Below are positions 1 through 11,052 of a stretch of 64,000 nucleotides of DNA, one piece after another; position 1 is the first letter of the stretch, and each line of letters begins with the position of its first letter. The notes beneath the pieces are model-generated. The model was not told where the DNA came from, did no database searches, and worked only from the letters and a program-made list of their open reading frames with translations. The position numbers were made by a program, and so were the translations under genes. This stretch comes from Anastatus disparis (lineage: Eukaryota; Arthropoda; Insecta; Hymenoptera; Eupelmidae): the NCBI GenBank assembly GCA_017163975.1, contig JAFFSR010000004.1, positions 1,116,001 through 1,180,000 of the forward strand. The letters are read 5' to 3'.

Positions 1-40
1 CACCAAGATTTTACAAATCACTGCTTGGGAATCCTCCTTA
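1..40 (-). repeat. R1 family repeat, copy 1 (cut off by window edge)
   Basis: The first ~36 bases match the reverse complement of one end of the R1 repeat seen at 30940-30975. The shared core is AAGATTTTACAAATCACT followed by a GGGAATCCTC block. Only this end of the copy lies in the window; the rest would be upstream. Read on the minus strand, the block translates K-E-D-S-x-x-V-I-C-K-I-L-V, as it also does in the copy at 30560-30980. With only ~36 bases visible, whether this copy is intact cannot be judged. Confidence 0.55.
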
Positions 41-785
41 AAGAACCAATAAATATATCAATCGATTCAGTAACAATCTTTTCGACAATTTTTTTGGAAT
101 TTAGATGTTTTTTCATTTTGTTAATTTGTTATTGCTTCTGAAATATAAAAATTATTACAAAACATTTTTAAAAAATGTTAGTATTCTGACGCAACTATTG
201 ACTATCATTTAGCGCGTAAAGAAAATTATAACAAAAACTTGCATATATTTTCTCTTCAAATACTTTAATAATTATTAAAGGTTTGTGGAGATAAATGTGT
301 CGATAGAGAGTTTTCGAATTATAATTTTTTTTTATTTTTAATTAAAAAGAGAGAATTGATAATATTACAATACATGGATTTTTATCACAATATCATTCAA
401 AGTACTATATCAGTTTCAAACAAAGTTTTTTTCATTTTTTTTACTTACACATGTACCTATGATAACTAAATTGGAATTTTTATTTTAAATATGTCATCCA
501 ATTTATTTAAAATATGTAAAAAATAAAAAAACTAGAATAACAAAAAGTTCTTTATCCCTTTGTTTAATCAACTGTAAACTTAGCTTAACGAATATTCTAT
601 TACTATTATTACCCTACAGTTTTCGATTTATTTTTTCTTCTCCCGCATCGATTTTGCTATTGACATAATTGTTGGTTATACCCTGACCAGCTGCACAATC
701 GTCAAAAACATGCACCGATGTCAAGCCTCTCCAACTCTTTTATTTATATAGATATATATTATAAAAAAAATAAAAATATAAAAAA

Positions 786-800
786 AGAGAGAGAGAGAGA
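786..800. repeat. (AG)n microsatellite
   Basis: Short AG dinucleotide run inside an A-rich stretch, with a second short AGAGAGA about 10 bases further on. It sits in an island with other GA tracts. Confidence 0.85.
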
Positions 801-965
801 TAAAAAAAAGAGAGATATGAAAAGCACTCAAAGAGGAGCTTACACTCATGTTAGCTCGGCTGGATGATTATCGTATATGATCAGTTGATTCCATTTTAAC
901 AAAATGAATGTTTAATGGTTCTGTGTATGTGTATAGGGTAAAATTTTCGAGTGATATCGATATGT

Positions 966-985
966 GAGAGAGAGAGAGAGAGAGA
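966..985. repeat. (GA)n microsatellite
   Basis: A 20-base uninterrupted GA run. GAGA-type sequence can bind GAGA-factor-like proteins in insects; here that is inference only. Confidence 0.85.
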
Positions 986-2149
986 AGAGAATGCCGCAGG
1001 CGTACATAATTTCATTGTTTTCCATAACTACACAGCATCATCATATATACGATAATGCAGGTCGACAATAAACCATTGGCAATCGGCAATGCCTTCATTG
1101 TACCTACTACAAATGTTCCAATATATCCACCATAACCATACCCTACCATCCCTCTTTTCTCCTTTAAACTCGACGATCAATTAAAATATATATGTATACA
1201 TATATTTATATATGTACAGAGACATATATTATGAGAAGACAAAAGAGGAATGTGTCATGATCACGATGTATTGTCATTTCAAAAAGGAATTATTTTGATG
1301 GCTGGGCATTTGGCATTTGTTACGGTAAAAAGCTTTATTGCTTCTACCGACAAGTTAATCGCTTTTGTTTAAAAAATAAAAAATGAAGTATGTGTTTCGA
1401 TGATTTATTTTGATGAATATCTCATTTTAAAGAGACTATTATTTGTATTATTTATTAGCTTATAAATGTAAATATCATTTTTTTTCTTCTTTATTGAAAT
1501 TATTAATGAATGATTATTAAAACAATTAATGTTATATTTTTATATTTTGATTAAATTTCATTACTTTTGTCTTGGAGATCCATATAAATTTATTAATTGA
1601 TATGATAATGCCGAAGATAAAAAAGATTCATGAAGAGAAATACATGTTTAATATTTCATGAGAAAAGGATACTGATGGACTGAGATTAAATATTTAAACG
1701 AAACTATCTAAGTTAAAATTGCTTTTTACAGCGTTTTTAAAAGCTTCTTAAATTTCAGGTTTGCGGCACTTTTTTGCATGAAACATTTACTAAACTATGA
1801 ATGTCTTATACATACGTGCCTAAAAGTCCTATTACATAAATTTTATTTTTTTTAATGGTCTCTTTTGCATTTTTAATTGTTACCATATTTTTCTATTTAA
1901 TCACTTGTTGACTTATGTATATGAGATTGATCTAATTTAACATTTAAGCGTTTCAAAATATTTTTTAATTTATAGAGTTTAGTAGCTCAAGTAGCTAAGA
2001 AATGTGATTCATAATTTATTCAGTAAGGTGCGATTCCTGTTTCCAATGTTTTAACAGTGAACTCTCTCGTGGTGTGTATTGGACACCACTATTCCTCAAG
2101 CTCGTTGTTTTGTGCATGTATGGGCATTTGCGTACGTGTACATAAATAT

Positions 2150-2578
2150 ATCGACGGTTCGGTAAAAAAAGTGCCAGTTGAGATTTTGCTTGAAAAAAGT
2201 GTCAATTTAAATTTTGGTTGGGAAAGGTGTCAATTCATAAGCATTTTATTTTTTGTTGATTTTGTAGTGGTATCACTGCAATGTTATCAATTTATTTAAA
2301 CAAGCTTTTAAAAGTTGATTCATCATTCAAAAAAAAGTTGAAAACAATAAAAAGGTGGATGTAGACGCATATTAACGAGAACAGTAGCACATAGCAATGG
2401 TGCCACTACAAAATCTAGAGAAAATAAAATACTTAAGAATTGGCACCTTTTCCAACTAAAATTTAAATTGACTTTTTTCAAGCAAGATCTCAATTGGCAA
2501 CTTTTTCAAGCAAAATCTCAATTGGCGCTTTTTTCAAGTAAAAGCTGAATCGGTACCTTTTTCCACAAAACCGTCGAT
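2150..2578. mobile_element. Foldback (long inverted repeat) non-autonomous element
   Basis: Two long imperfect inverted arms, about 2150-2284 and 2394-2578, enclose a ~110-bp unpaired centre. The outer ends read ATCGACGGTT on the left and its complement AACCGTCGAT on the right. The arms contain internal direct sub-repeats of about 30 bp built on TTGAGATTTTGCTTGAAAAA; the right arm has one extra unit, which explains its greater length. The inner parts of the arms pair through TTTTGTAGTGG and CCACTACAAAA. No coding capacity for a transposase is visible: the small open frame across the left arm reads through the repeats. This is the architecture of foldback or MITE-type elements. I found no clear target-site duplication, so no superfamily is assigned. 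Confidence 0.7.
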
Positions 2579-5500
2579 GTGTGTGAGTACATATATTTTT
2601 AATAGGTAACTTTAGTTATATATTACAAAATTAACTAGTAAATTAAAATTTTCAATCTTAAAAGATTTATAACATTTAGACTAATTCTATAAATATATAG
2701 AAAATTTATAATAAATTACTTTAATTACAGATAAAAACTTTGAAGTTCCCAAAAGCGTTAGTTATCAGCTTAAAGAGCGTTTACTTTTATTTTTTAAGAA
2801 AAAAAAAAGGAAAGGCTTCCTTTAACATAGCAAAGCTTATTTAAAGTATTCAAAGAAAAGAGAAGCAAGGTAGGGTGTAAGCGAAATAAGAGGATAAGAA
2901 AAAAAAATGTGGAAAGAAAAACCGGTTAGTATCCAGGGATGAAAATCGCTTTTCACCCCTTGAACCCTTTGCCCTTCAAGAAGAATGAATAGGAAAAAAG
3001 AGGACGAGTTAGATCCCATAGTACGAATCAGTTGGTCTAGGGTAAAAAGAAAAAAAAAGATAAAGAGAAAAAAAAGAGAGAAAAGCTTTAGGAAGCTCAG
3101 GTTCGCGGATCGACGTATTTTCCATGTAGACGAGTATAAAAAAGGAAACTTTTCGAGTTATACGGAGCGTTAAAGTAATGCTCTCTCTATCGATGCGTTT
3201 TTATAGGTATGCTTTCTCAAGTACGTGTGTGCGCGTGTAATATGCTAAAGCCAAATCGAATGTCGATTGAAGCCTATATACGTGAATGTATTTATTTTTA
3301 TATATATGTATATGTATATATATATATTTTTTTTTTTCTTCTTATTTTGAAGCTGCTTTTGAAACATCAACAAAGCGATGCGTTAGAGTTTATGATGGAT
3401 ATTATATGATATAATATACTTTATAATGCATTTTAAAATTTTTATTATTTTAATATATTGCAGTATATATAATTTTTTTAATAACGCAAAGTACCTAATC
3501 TATAAAAGTTAGTAAAAGTTTACAAAGTAAAATTATTTATTGTAATTAATTGTATATAAAGTATTGCATTATAAAAAATAACATATATTATCATAAAGTA
3601 ATAAAATAATTTACAGAAAATCATAATTAAAAATATATTTGGTGAGTGCTTTAAAGTAAAATATTGATTTTTGATGGACGAATATTTGGCCATTAAATTT
3701 CATCAAATCATCTTAGCACTTGACTACACTGACATCTATTTCAATGTTCGTTACAAGTAGATAAAGCAATCGTTTGGTCAGACCATCATATATTTGTAAA
3801 AAAAATATTGAGAAAATACATTATAATAACAATAAGTATGTTTGGAAATTCCATTTTAAAAATATAAAAGATATAAAAATATATATCGATTCTTAATGTA
3901 TTTTCATTACAATAATCAGTAAATGAAAAAACAAAAAGTTTAATTATTTTATTTTTGATTCAAAATTTAATTTGAGTTTCACTTGATTCACTAAGAAGAT
4001 TTGAACATATTATTAAAAAAATCGATAATCTAAATAAAATTTTTAGTGTTAATCATGATTTTATTGAATTAATGAATCCTTACTTTTAGCATATTAAGTA
4101 ATTGTAAAGCTGGACTCGATAGAAATGATCCCATAAAAGGAATAATTGTCCAAGGTTACATCTTTTATTTAAGGTCAATATACCATGTCCTCGACCTCGT
4201 GACTCGCACGATAGAAACCATTAGATCATATTTAAACGGTACATGAGCACCGTTCGGGTAAGAACCAGATCTCGAAAATAGACGAGAATATTTTTTTCCT
4301 ACTCTCTATGTATACGCAGATAAAGGTACAGAAATAATAGAAAAGAAGAAATCGAAAAATATAAGAACGACATTATGTAGATGGGAAAAAAGAGAGAAAG
4401 CTAGTTATCGAAATGGAATGTACATACAAAGAGAAAAAAAGAGTAAGAGAGGGAGAGATCACCCAATGTCTTGGCTTTATAGAGCAACGTAAGGTCCCTC
4501 CCGTCATCCAATCACCGCCGTTCTCCTTTAGTTCGCCATATTTTGTCAGAGGCGGAGCAGTACCACTTTCTTTCTCTCTTTCTCTCTATTCTTCTTCCTC
4601 TTTATATCTTCTCTTTCATCCCGTTCTTCCTTTACTCCGACTATCACATTCTCTTAATACTTTTCTTACATTTCATACTCGACCGCAATGTCTGTCTGTC
4701 TCGTTTCGTCTAATGTCATATTTATATTGTCTTCTTCTCTCTTTCCGGATCTCTCATTTGCTCCGTGTCATTGGCCTTATGTATCATGCTAGTTTTTGCT
4801 TTCGCTGCCAGAAGTAATATCGTTGAAAACGAAGGTCAAGAAGAAAGTGATGTTTTAAAGAAGAATTTTTAATGACTAATCGATATTACAAAGTGCTTTA
4901 ACGCCAGCATGATTTAAATAGATATGGTCGAGTTTGCTTTCAAGGACAAAAGTTTTTATCACATTACGTAACAACAAAGATATTAAAAGTCATCGAATCG
5001 AATAACAATCAACAATAGATAATACTCACATAATTTTTTACTCATATATTATACATAATATAACATAAATAAATCCAATGATGAACAATAAATCTATAAT
5101 TTAAGCTCAGCATCTGCTTTATAAATGAACCAATGCAATAATTCAAATGTCAGTATACAATAATGTCAATTCAATAAGTTACGTAAATGAACATTTATGT
5201 TATGAAGCTCTTCATCGTAAATCCAAAACAAAAGCATTAACATAAACTGCTATTTAGTTTGTTTTCTAATTACTATTTCCATATGTTAAACGTTATATTG
5301 TTAAGCAATTAACATGAAATATATTGGAATAGATTAAATAGATCAATAAATTACTAAATACACTGTAATATCACTTCTAAATGGATTTGCTTAGAAGTCT
5401 ATGATTATCTATGATATATTCGTACAAAATATTTGCTTATCTTTAGTAAACTAATCGATACAAATTAAAGTTACGAATTGGTTAGTTTGTATTGGTTAAA

Positions 5501-5879
5501 AAGTTTTTTCATCGATAGAAATTAAAGCTACTAACTTCCATTTTTATGAAGCATAAAAAAGATGGGCAAATAAATGTTATAATTGAATAATTTTATATAG
5601 ATAATTTCGATATTAGAAACAAGATGCTTTGAGGCTAAAAACTAAATATTTATTTTGATAAATAATTTATTGATGTATTGATTTTGAAATAATTTTATCA
5701 AACAACTAATGTTTAAAAATGAATTTTTATTCATATGTGTGTGATAAACAATCTTTGCAATGAATATTTTTATAGAATAAAATAGTCTATCAATTAAAAT
5801 GAATTTTCATAGATTAATAAATTATTTCGAAGAATCCAGCTAAAGGAATAGTTAAATTAAAGTAACAAAATTAACTTCT

Positions 5880-6300
5880 GCAAAAGACAGTGCAAACATC
5901 CTTCCCAACATCTTCCACAGAGAATACATTTGATTGTCTTTCGCAGAAACTCGCGGGAGGATATCCTCTCTTGGAGGATATCATAGTACGCCGGCAAAAC
6001 GTGCAAAAGAGAAGGAGAAAGACAAAAATAGAAGCTTTTATGTATATATACATACATTTTAAGCATGAAAAGGAGAGATGGTTAACATTTAACGATGGGC
6101 GTGGTTGGTGGCAGCCAAAGCCGTTAGTTTTACGTGACTTTCTAACGCGCCTTTTAGCGCTATACACTTTCTCTCTCTCGCGCGCGCGTCCCTCCGCTAG
6201 TCGAATGGCGTTTACGATAATCCTTTTGTGAAATTAAAAACATTAGGGCCTCGTAAAGATAAAGATATTCCGTGACGTTGACAACGGTTATGCCGTGAAT
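5880..6300. other. GC-richer island ending in a CT/CG composite tract
   Basis: This island contains (CT)5 running directly into (CG)5 at 6171-6188, a pattern able to adopt alternative DNA structures. Both strands stay open for ~70-113 codons here, which is expected when stop codons are rare in such composition. I do not call a gene. Confidence 0.5.
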
Positions 6301-6559
6301 GCATTTCCTTCAGTGGGAAAAAAGGGAAAGGGAAATAATATACGTAATAGTGAACGTTATTCTTTTTTTACACTATGTCATAAGTGTTATTTTTCATTGT
6401 TGATGATTTGAGATTCTTTTCTTTCCATTGTTTTAAGTGAAAAATATTAGTTTCACATTTACAGTAACCGTAAAAATAAATTATAAATTTAGTTTGAATT
6501 TTATTAGTTGGATTTTATTTTAAATTTACAAACGATTTTGTGTGTGCCAAGTAATTGCA

Positions 6560-6760
6560 TTAAAAATATTTTTTTTTTATTTTGCAGTAAAATATTTTTA
6601 TACATTTGTAAGAAATTTATGATCCACAGTAATTCCGAAAATTTAAATTGCAATAAAAATACGTTAAATTATTTCGAAAACTTTTTAAATTATATATATA
6701 AAAATTCCATGAGAAAATTTATGCTACAGTAATTTTAAAATGTTTTAAAAGCTAAGCCAA
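6560..6760. repeat. Degenerate tandem duplication, ~100-bp period
   Basis: The block AGAAATTTATGATCCACAGT at 6611-6630 recurs almost unchanged about 100 bases later at 6712-6730, ending in CTACAGTAATT. The sequence in between is very AT-rich and diverged. A third CAGTAA-type motif near 6584 may mark a further partial unit. Confidence 0.4.
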
Positions 6761-7776
6761 AAAATTTTACAAAGTATCTAAAATATGCGAAACTTATCGA
6801 AATTTTACGTCTATGTATACTACTGTGACACGAAGAAAAAAAAATTTTTGAAATATTTTGCAATGCTTTTTTGGCACAGTAACAAATAGATTAATAAAAT
6901 TTTGACATAGTTTCGAAGCAAATTACTTTTTTATCATGAATAATACTAATTAAAATTTTATTCAGAATAAAACGCAATTTATATATACAATCTATATTTA
7001 CATTGTTACGTATATGCAATCTGAAAATCAAATAACCTAAATATTTCATTAGAAATAATTGAAGTATTGAGTTTAAAAAGAAATTCCAACTTTTAGCAGT
7101 TCCACACATTCAGGAAAAGAATTTATTGATTACACAAAATTAAATTGCTTTTTATGCGTTGACTAAATTTTCATTAAAACTATACTAACTGTATATTGGT
7201 AATATGTTGAACTTATTGAAATTGAATAATTTTTTATAAATTAAATTACAAGCTTAACAAATTAAAGTGAAGAAAATTTTATAATCTTGCTTGACAAAAA
7301 AAATGAAGGTACTTAAAATCTGGTGTAAGGTGACAATGAAAATTGCAAAAAAATACAATCAGCTCATAACGCATTAGCTGAAGTAAAAAAAAATACTTGA
7401 TGTAAAATAAAGAAAAATACTTGTAGTTGATAACTCAACGCACGATTTACGAGTGTTTCATGCATCTAGTTCATATTTCTCATTTACTCGTTCTACTTTT
7501 CCGCGCCAACCATGTGCTTCGCATAATTTTTTTTTTTTAATTCATTGTTTTTATCTTCATAGAAAAGTCTGGTGGATGAGCCACCAAGTTAAAAAAAAAC
7601 AACAAAAAAAAAAGAAAAATACATAGAAGCTATCGTCATAGTTATGAAGATGAGAAGAAGGGAGGATAAAAAAAAACTATAACACTGAGGGATCTGGAAT
7701 ATAATATCCACGTCACGTCATCCCCTCTGTTGTCTCAATTTACGTTTATCGTTGCAGTCATAGCGCTTACAATATA

Positions 7777-7778
<2 letters not shown>

Positions 7779-7848
<70 letters not shown>
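7779..7848. repeat. (AT)35 microsatellite
   Basis: A 70-base pure AT dinucleotide array, the longest simple repeat in the window. It is likely length-polymorphic and prone to cruciform formation or assembly slippage. Confidence 0.95.
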
Positions 7849-7851
<3 letters not shown>

Positions 7852-10194
7852 TCACTTGGGTTCAAGCTCATGATGTCTAACAATAAAGGATCTCGGGGAA
7901 CAATACGCGTAATAAGCGCAATTTATTTTTCTTCAAGCGCGCAAGCTATTTTTTTTTCTCCTTCTTCTACTTCTCTTTTTTTTATGTTATACTTCTGCTA
8001 CCCGAGCATAAGGTTTTATTATTTGTTATTGCAAATGCGCGATAAAAAGAAAAAAAGGAAAGAAATGACCGGCTATTCGTATACAGACGCCGATGAACTT
8101 TAAGTCTTAGATCGTATAATACTCTGAACGTTGTACGTTTTTATCATAAAATTTAATTTTTTTTAATCCTTTAGCAAATGAATGTTTATATGAAAGATGA
8201 GAAAGGAAGAAAAATATAATAAAAGTAGCCTATAAAGAGTTTTAACTAAATTGCGGATATATATTTTTTTTTGCAGAGCTTTTACGAGAAGCTTCTTACT
8301 AATAATAAAGCAAGACTGCAGTCGTTTGTTTCATTTAAAATTGAGTCCGAGTAAGCTTAATGTTTTACTAAAAAGTACTAATAATATAATCTCCATTAAA
8401 AACTCTACTTATCTCCAGATCTGTTATAAAAAAATAATCGTTCAATTTACCATTGCTTTGTATGGAATTGTTTTAAATTATTTTGATAAATTTAATTTAA
8501 CCTTTAACTTAATGCTTTGTAATTTGAAATTGCAATTAAATTTAAATAAAAAAATATTAATGTTGGAACGTTAAAGTAAAACGCACCCGTTAAGCTTTAA
8601 GTACTTATATTAAATTAATATCCATTACAGACCAACTAATTTGATTAGTAACAAAATTCAGGAGAATAAATTTCAACGAACTTTATGTATAGAATTTTCG
8701 TGAAATTCCATCAAAATTATTCGACGAATTAAAATCCACATCAACGTACTCTAAACACTTTTATATTGATTTTTGTGCAACCATGTATTTCAAGCTTGAA
8801 AAAGAACAAGTGTATCTTCTCAATAGGCTTCAAATTAATGATAACCAACTGTTATTAACATTTTTGTGATTTAAATGTGGCTTTAAAATGTTGCTATTAA
8901 AAACATGTTGAGTCAATAAATCCGTATATCTTTATCATTTAGTGTTTATACATTCACATATCTGGAAAAACTGCAATTTCATTTCTATATTATACATTAA
9001 TATAATATACATGTAAAAAAAGTTGTTTAGTTACCCAATGATTAGTCAAAAAAACTCTCTCACTGATTGATCAACATTGAGCTCTTGATGAAAACATATG
9101 CATAATATTTGGAACAGTCAAAATTTGATAAAAATTTCAAATGATTGAAAAATTTTCATAATTGCCGTAAAGTTTTAATAAAAAAAGAAATATTTCAGCG
9201 AAGTAAAATGAGATTTTTACATTAATCATGATTCTGTATTTTAAGAAATCTTTAAAGTTTTATCTAATCACATTCATCTAATATACTAAATATTATTTGC
9301 TATAATTATTTTATTTTTGCTTATATTTAATTATACAAACATATATCATCGACTAAATATTTAAATGAAATTTTTAATTAATGTATCAATCAAATTCTTG
9401 GACCATGAACCAATTATCTTTATACTTTTTAAAAATTTAAACGATAATTCTCGATTACTCAATACATTTCAATATTGAAATTATAAAAGAAGAACTATTA
9501 AATACTTGGATAAGCAACACTCATCCATAGAATTTTCTCTCGTTAAACCATAAAAATGTTCTCAGAGTAATGGTGATCCAAAAAAAGGTCCGCCTTACGA
9601 CAATATAGAAAGCTTAAGGCTGCAACAAAAAAAGAAAGAAAAAAAAAAAGTAACGAGTATAATGTTAGGATGATAAATTTTCCTCGAAGCAATTTCCATC
9701 TTCTCTTAGCACACTGGAGGTTATACCGAAGGACACAACCTATGAGATTACGTTTATGGAAAGATGGCCTTCTCTTTGGAGTACTGCCTAGCACTTCGAC
9801 TTTAATCGTCCCATAAAGAAGCTAATCGTTAAAAAAAAAACTCGTCGAAGGTTGACGTTAGTAGCGAAGGACGCGCATAGCTTTGAGGATTGATGGTAGA
9901 GAAAATCGAGAGATTCAGAAGCTGAATTTCATTTTTTGAAGTGGTCAGTTTTTTTAAAAGAAATTGAATTTTTATATTAATTTTTGACAATTTTGAGATT
10001 ATTAATTATATTTTAAGTGATTCTATTTTTAATTAATCAATAAGATTGTGTAATTATATTAATTTTTGTCGATATTCGAAATACTGTTAGGTAATTTAAT
10101 TTTTTTATAAGGAATTATTACGTCAAATAATACATGCGAGGAAATATTTTAAGAAAAATCAAAACGTAATTTATATTTATCGTTTCCATTCAGT

Positions 10195-10461
10195 CTTAGT
10201 TATAAAACACTTTATATTTTTTAAACACCAAGAAATTTATAAAGATATACAAAATTTCAAAGAAATTAATTAAGTTAGTGTTCAGAAAATTAAAATAAAA
10301 TTTTATTTTTTTATTTTATGTTCTAAACGCCTGACAAAATCTTGATTTTTTCACTTTGGTGTTTCATTTTCATATTTTTTCTAAATTTGAGCATTAATAA
10401 TAGTTTTGTAATGAATATAAGAAAAATAAAATTTGTGAAAATAATATTGAACCTAACATAA
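10195..10461 (+). repeat. R1 family repeat, copy 2
   Basis: This copy aligns with the copies at 30560-30980, 46185-46560 and 62155-62500. Its 5' part carries CTTAGTTATAAAACACTTTA, then a block translating K-H-Q-E-I-Y-K-D-I-Q-N-F; the copy on the other strand at 30560-30980 gives N-Y-Q-E-V-Y-G-D-L-K-N-L. Its 3' part opens with CCTGACAAAATCTTGATTTT and reads T-P-D-K-I-L-I-F-S-L from 10327, with ACG where two other copies have ATG-TC[GT] and one has ATG-CCT. That frame stays open to 10461 and ends near a conserved L-S-I-N-N motif. It lacks about 16 residues present in the copy at 46340. I do not recognise the family. Confidence 0.55.
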
Positions 10462-10944
10462 AAGAGAAAAAGCAAAGAAAAATAATTCTCACAAATTCTG
10501 GTAGGGTGCGATTTTCAACATATTTTACAATTCATTTTTATGCCTTTTCGAAAGCTCAATCGCGAAGATTGGAGAGAAGCAATTTATATACGAAGATGCG
10601 CGACCGGGTTTTTGTGGCTTGCCAGCAAAGTCGATAGAACGTAAATAAAATCCGCGCAGCAATTCGTTATCCCCTACCCCTTTAAATACATAACTCTGGT
10701 CTTTTAAAGGGGAAAAGAGAGGGGGGAAAGTTGAATGGTGGCGCTAGCGTTCATATTTTTATTTATCGTTGAGTAATATGCGTATGAAACTTGAATCAAA
10801 ATCCAATACATTTCTTTTTCTTTTAAAAGGCTATTTCTATTGACTATGAAATGAGTTATTTTTATAAATTATTATTAATATTTCTTTTGATATAAACTAA
10901 TTTTCTTTCTATTTAATAATGCTACTGATTTTTGTTACCGAATG

Positions 10945-11052
10945 TTAACAAAAATCTTTTATCTCTCATTCCAATTGAGAATTCTTTCGTACATAAGAAT
11001 ATATATGAAAGAATTCTCGATTAGGAATGAGGGATTAAAAATTTTTGTAAAA
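10945..11052. repeat. 108-bp imperfect hairpin (small MITE or hairpin-RNA locus)
   Basis: The left arm (TTAACAAAAATCTTTTATCT, then CTCATTCC and GAGAATTCTTTC) pairs with the right arm at 11003-11052 at roughly 80-85% by eye, leaving a loop of about 10 bases. A second palindrome overlaps the left end: GATTTTTGTTA at 10927-10937 pairs with TAACAAAAATC at 10947-10957. The stem of about 48 bp is longer than a typical animal miRNA precursor. A small palindromic transposon remnant or an endogenous siRNA hairpin is equally possible. Confidence 0.55.

Larger units (their letters stand above)
1..8000. other. Gene-free stretch with GC-richer islands
   Basis: I see no gene here. AT-rich background is broken by islands at about 600-1140, 2840-3240, 4100-4830, 5880-6300 and 7440-7780. 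The island at 4413-4817 is open for 134 codons, but it is a purine tract followed by a pyrimidine tract and encodes S/L/F runs. A GAGGATATCCTC palindrome at 5957-5968 is followed by a second GGAGGATATC at 5973-5982. The foldback element, microsatellites and tandem duplication in this stretch have their own entries. Confidence 0.6.

Noticed and set aside
3644..3722. miRNA-like hairpin (AGTGCT...AGCACT with GATTTTTGATG/CATCAAATC)
   Set aside because: The two short stems are separated by an asymmetric bulge of about 12 bases, so a miRNA precursor fold is unlikely.
4413..4817. 134-codon plus-strand frame
   Set aside because: A purine tract followed by a pyrimidine tract gives K/E/R then S/L/F runs; no domain is visible.
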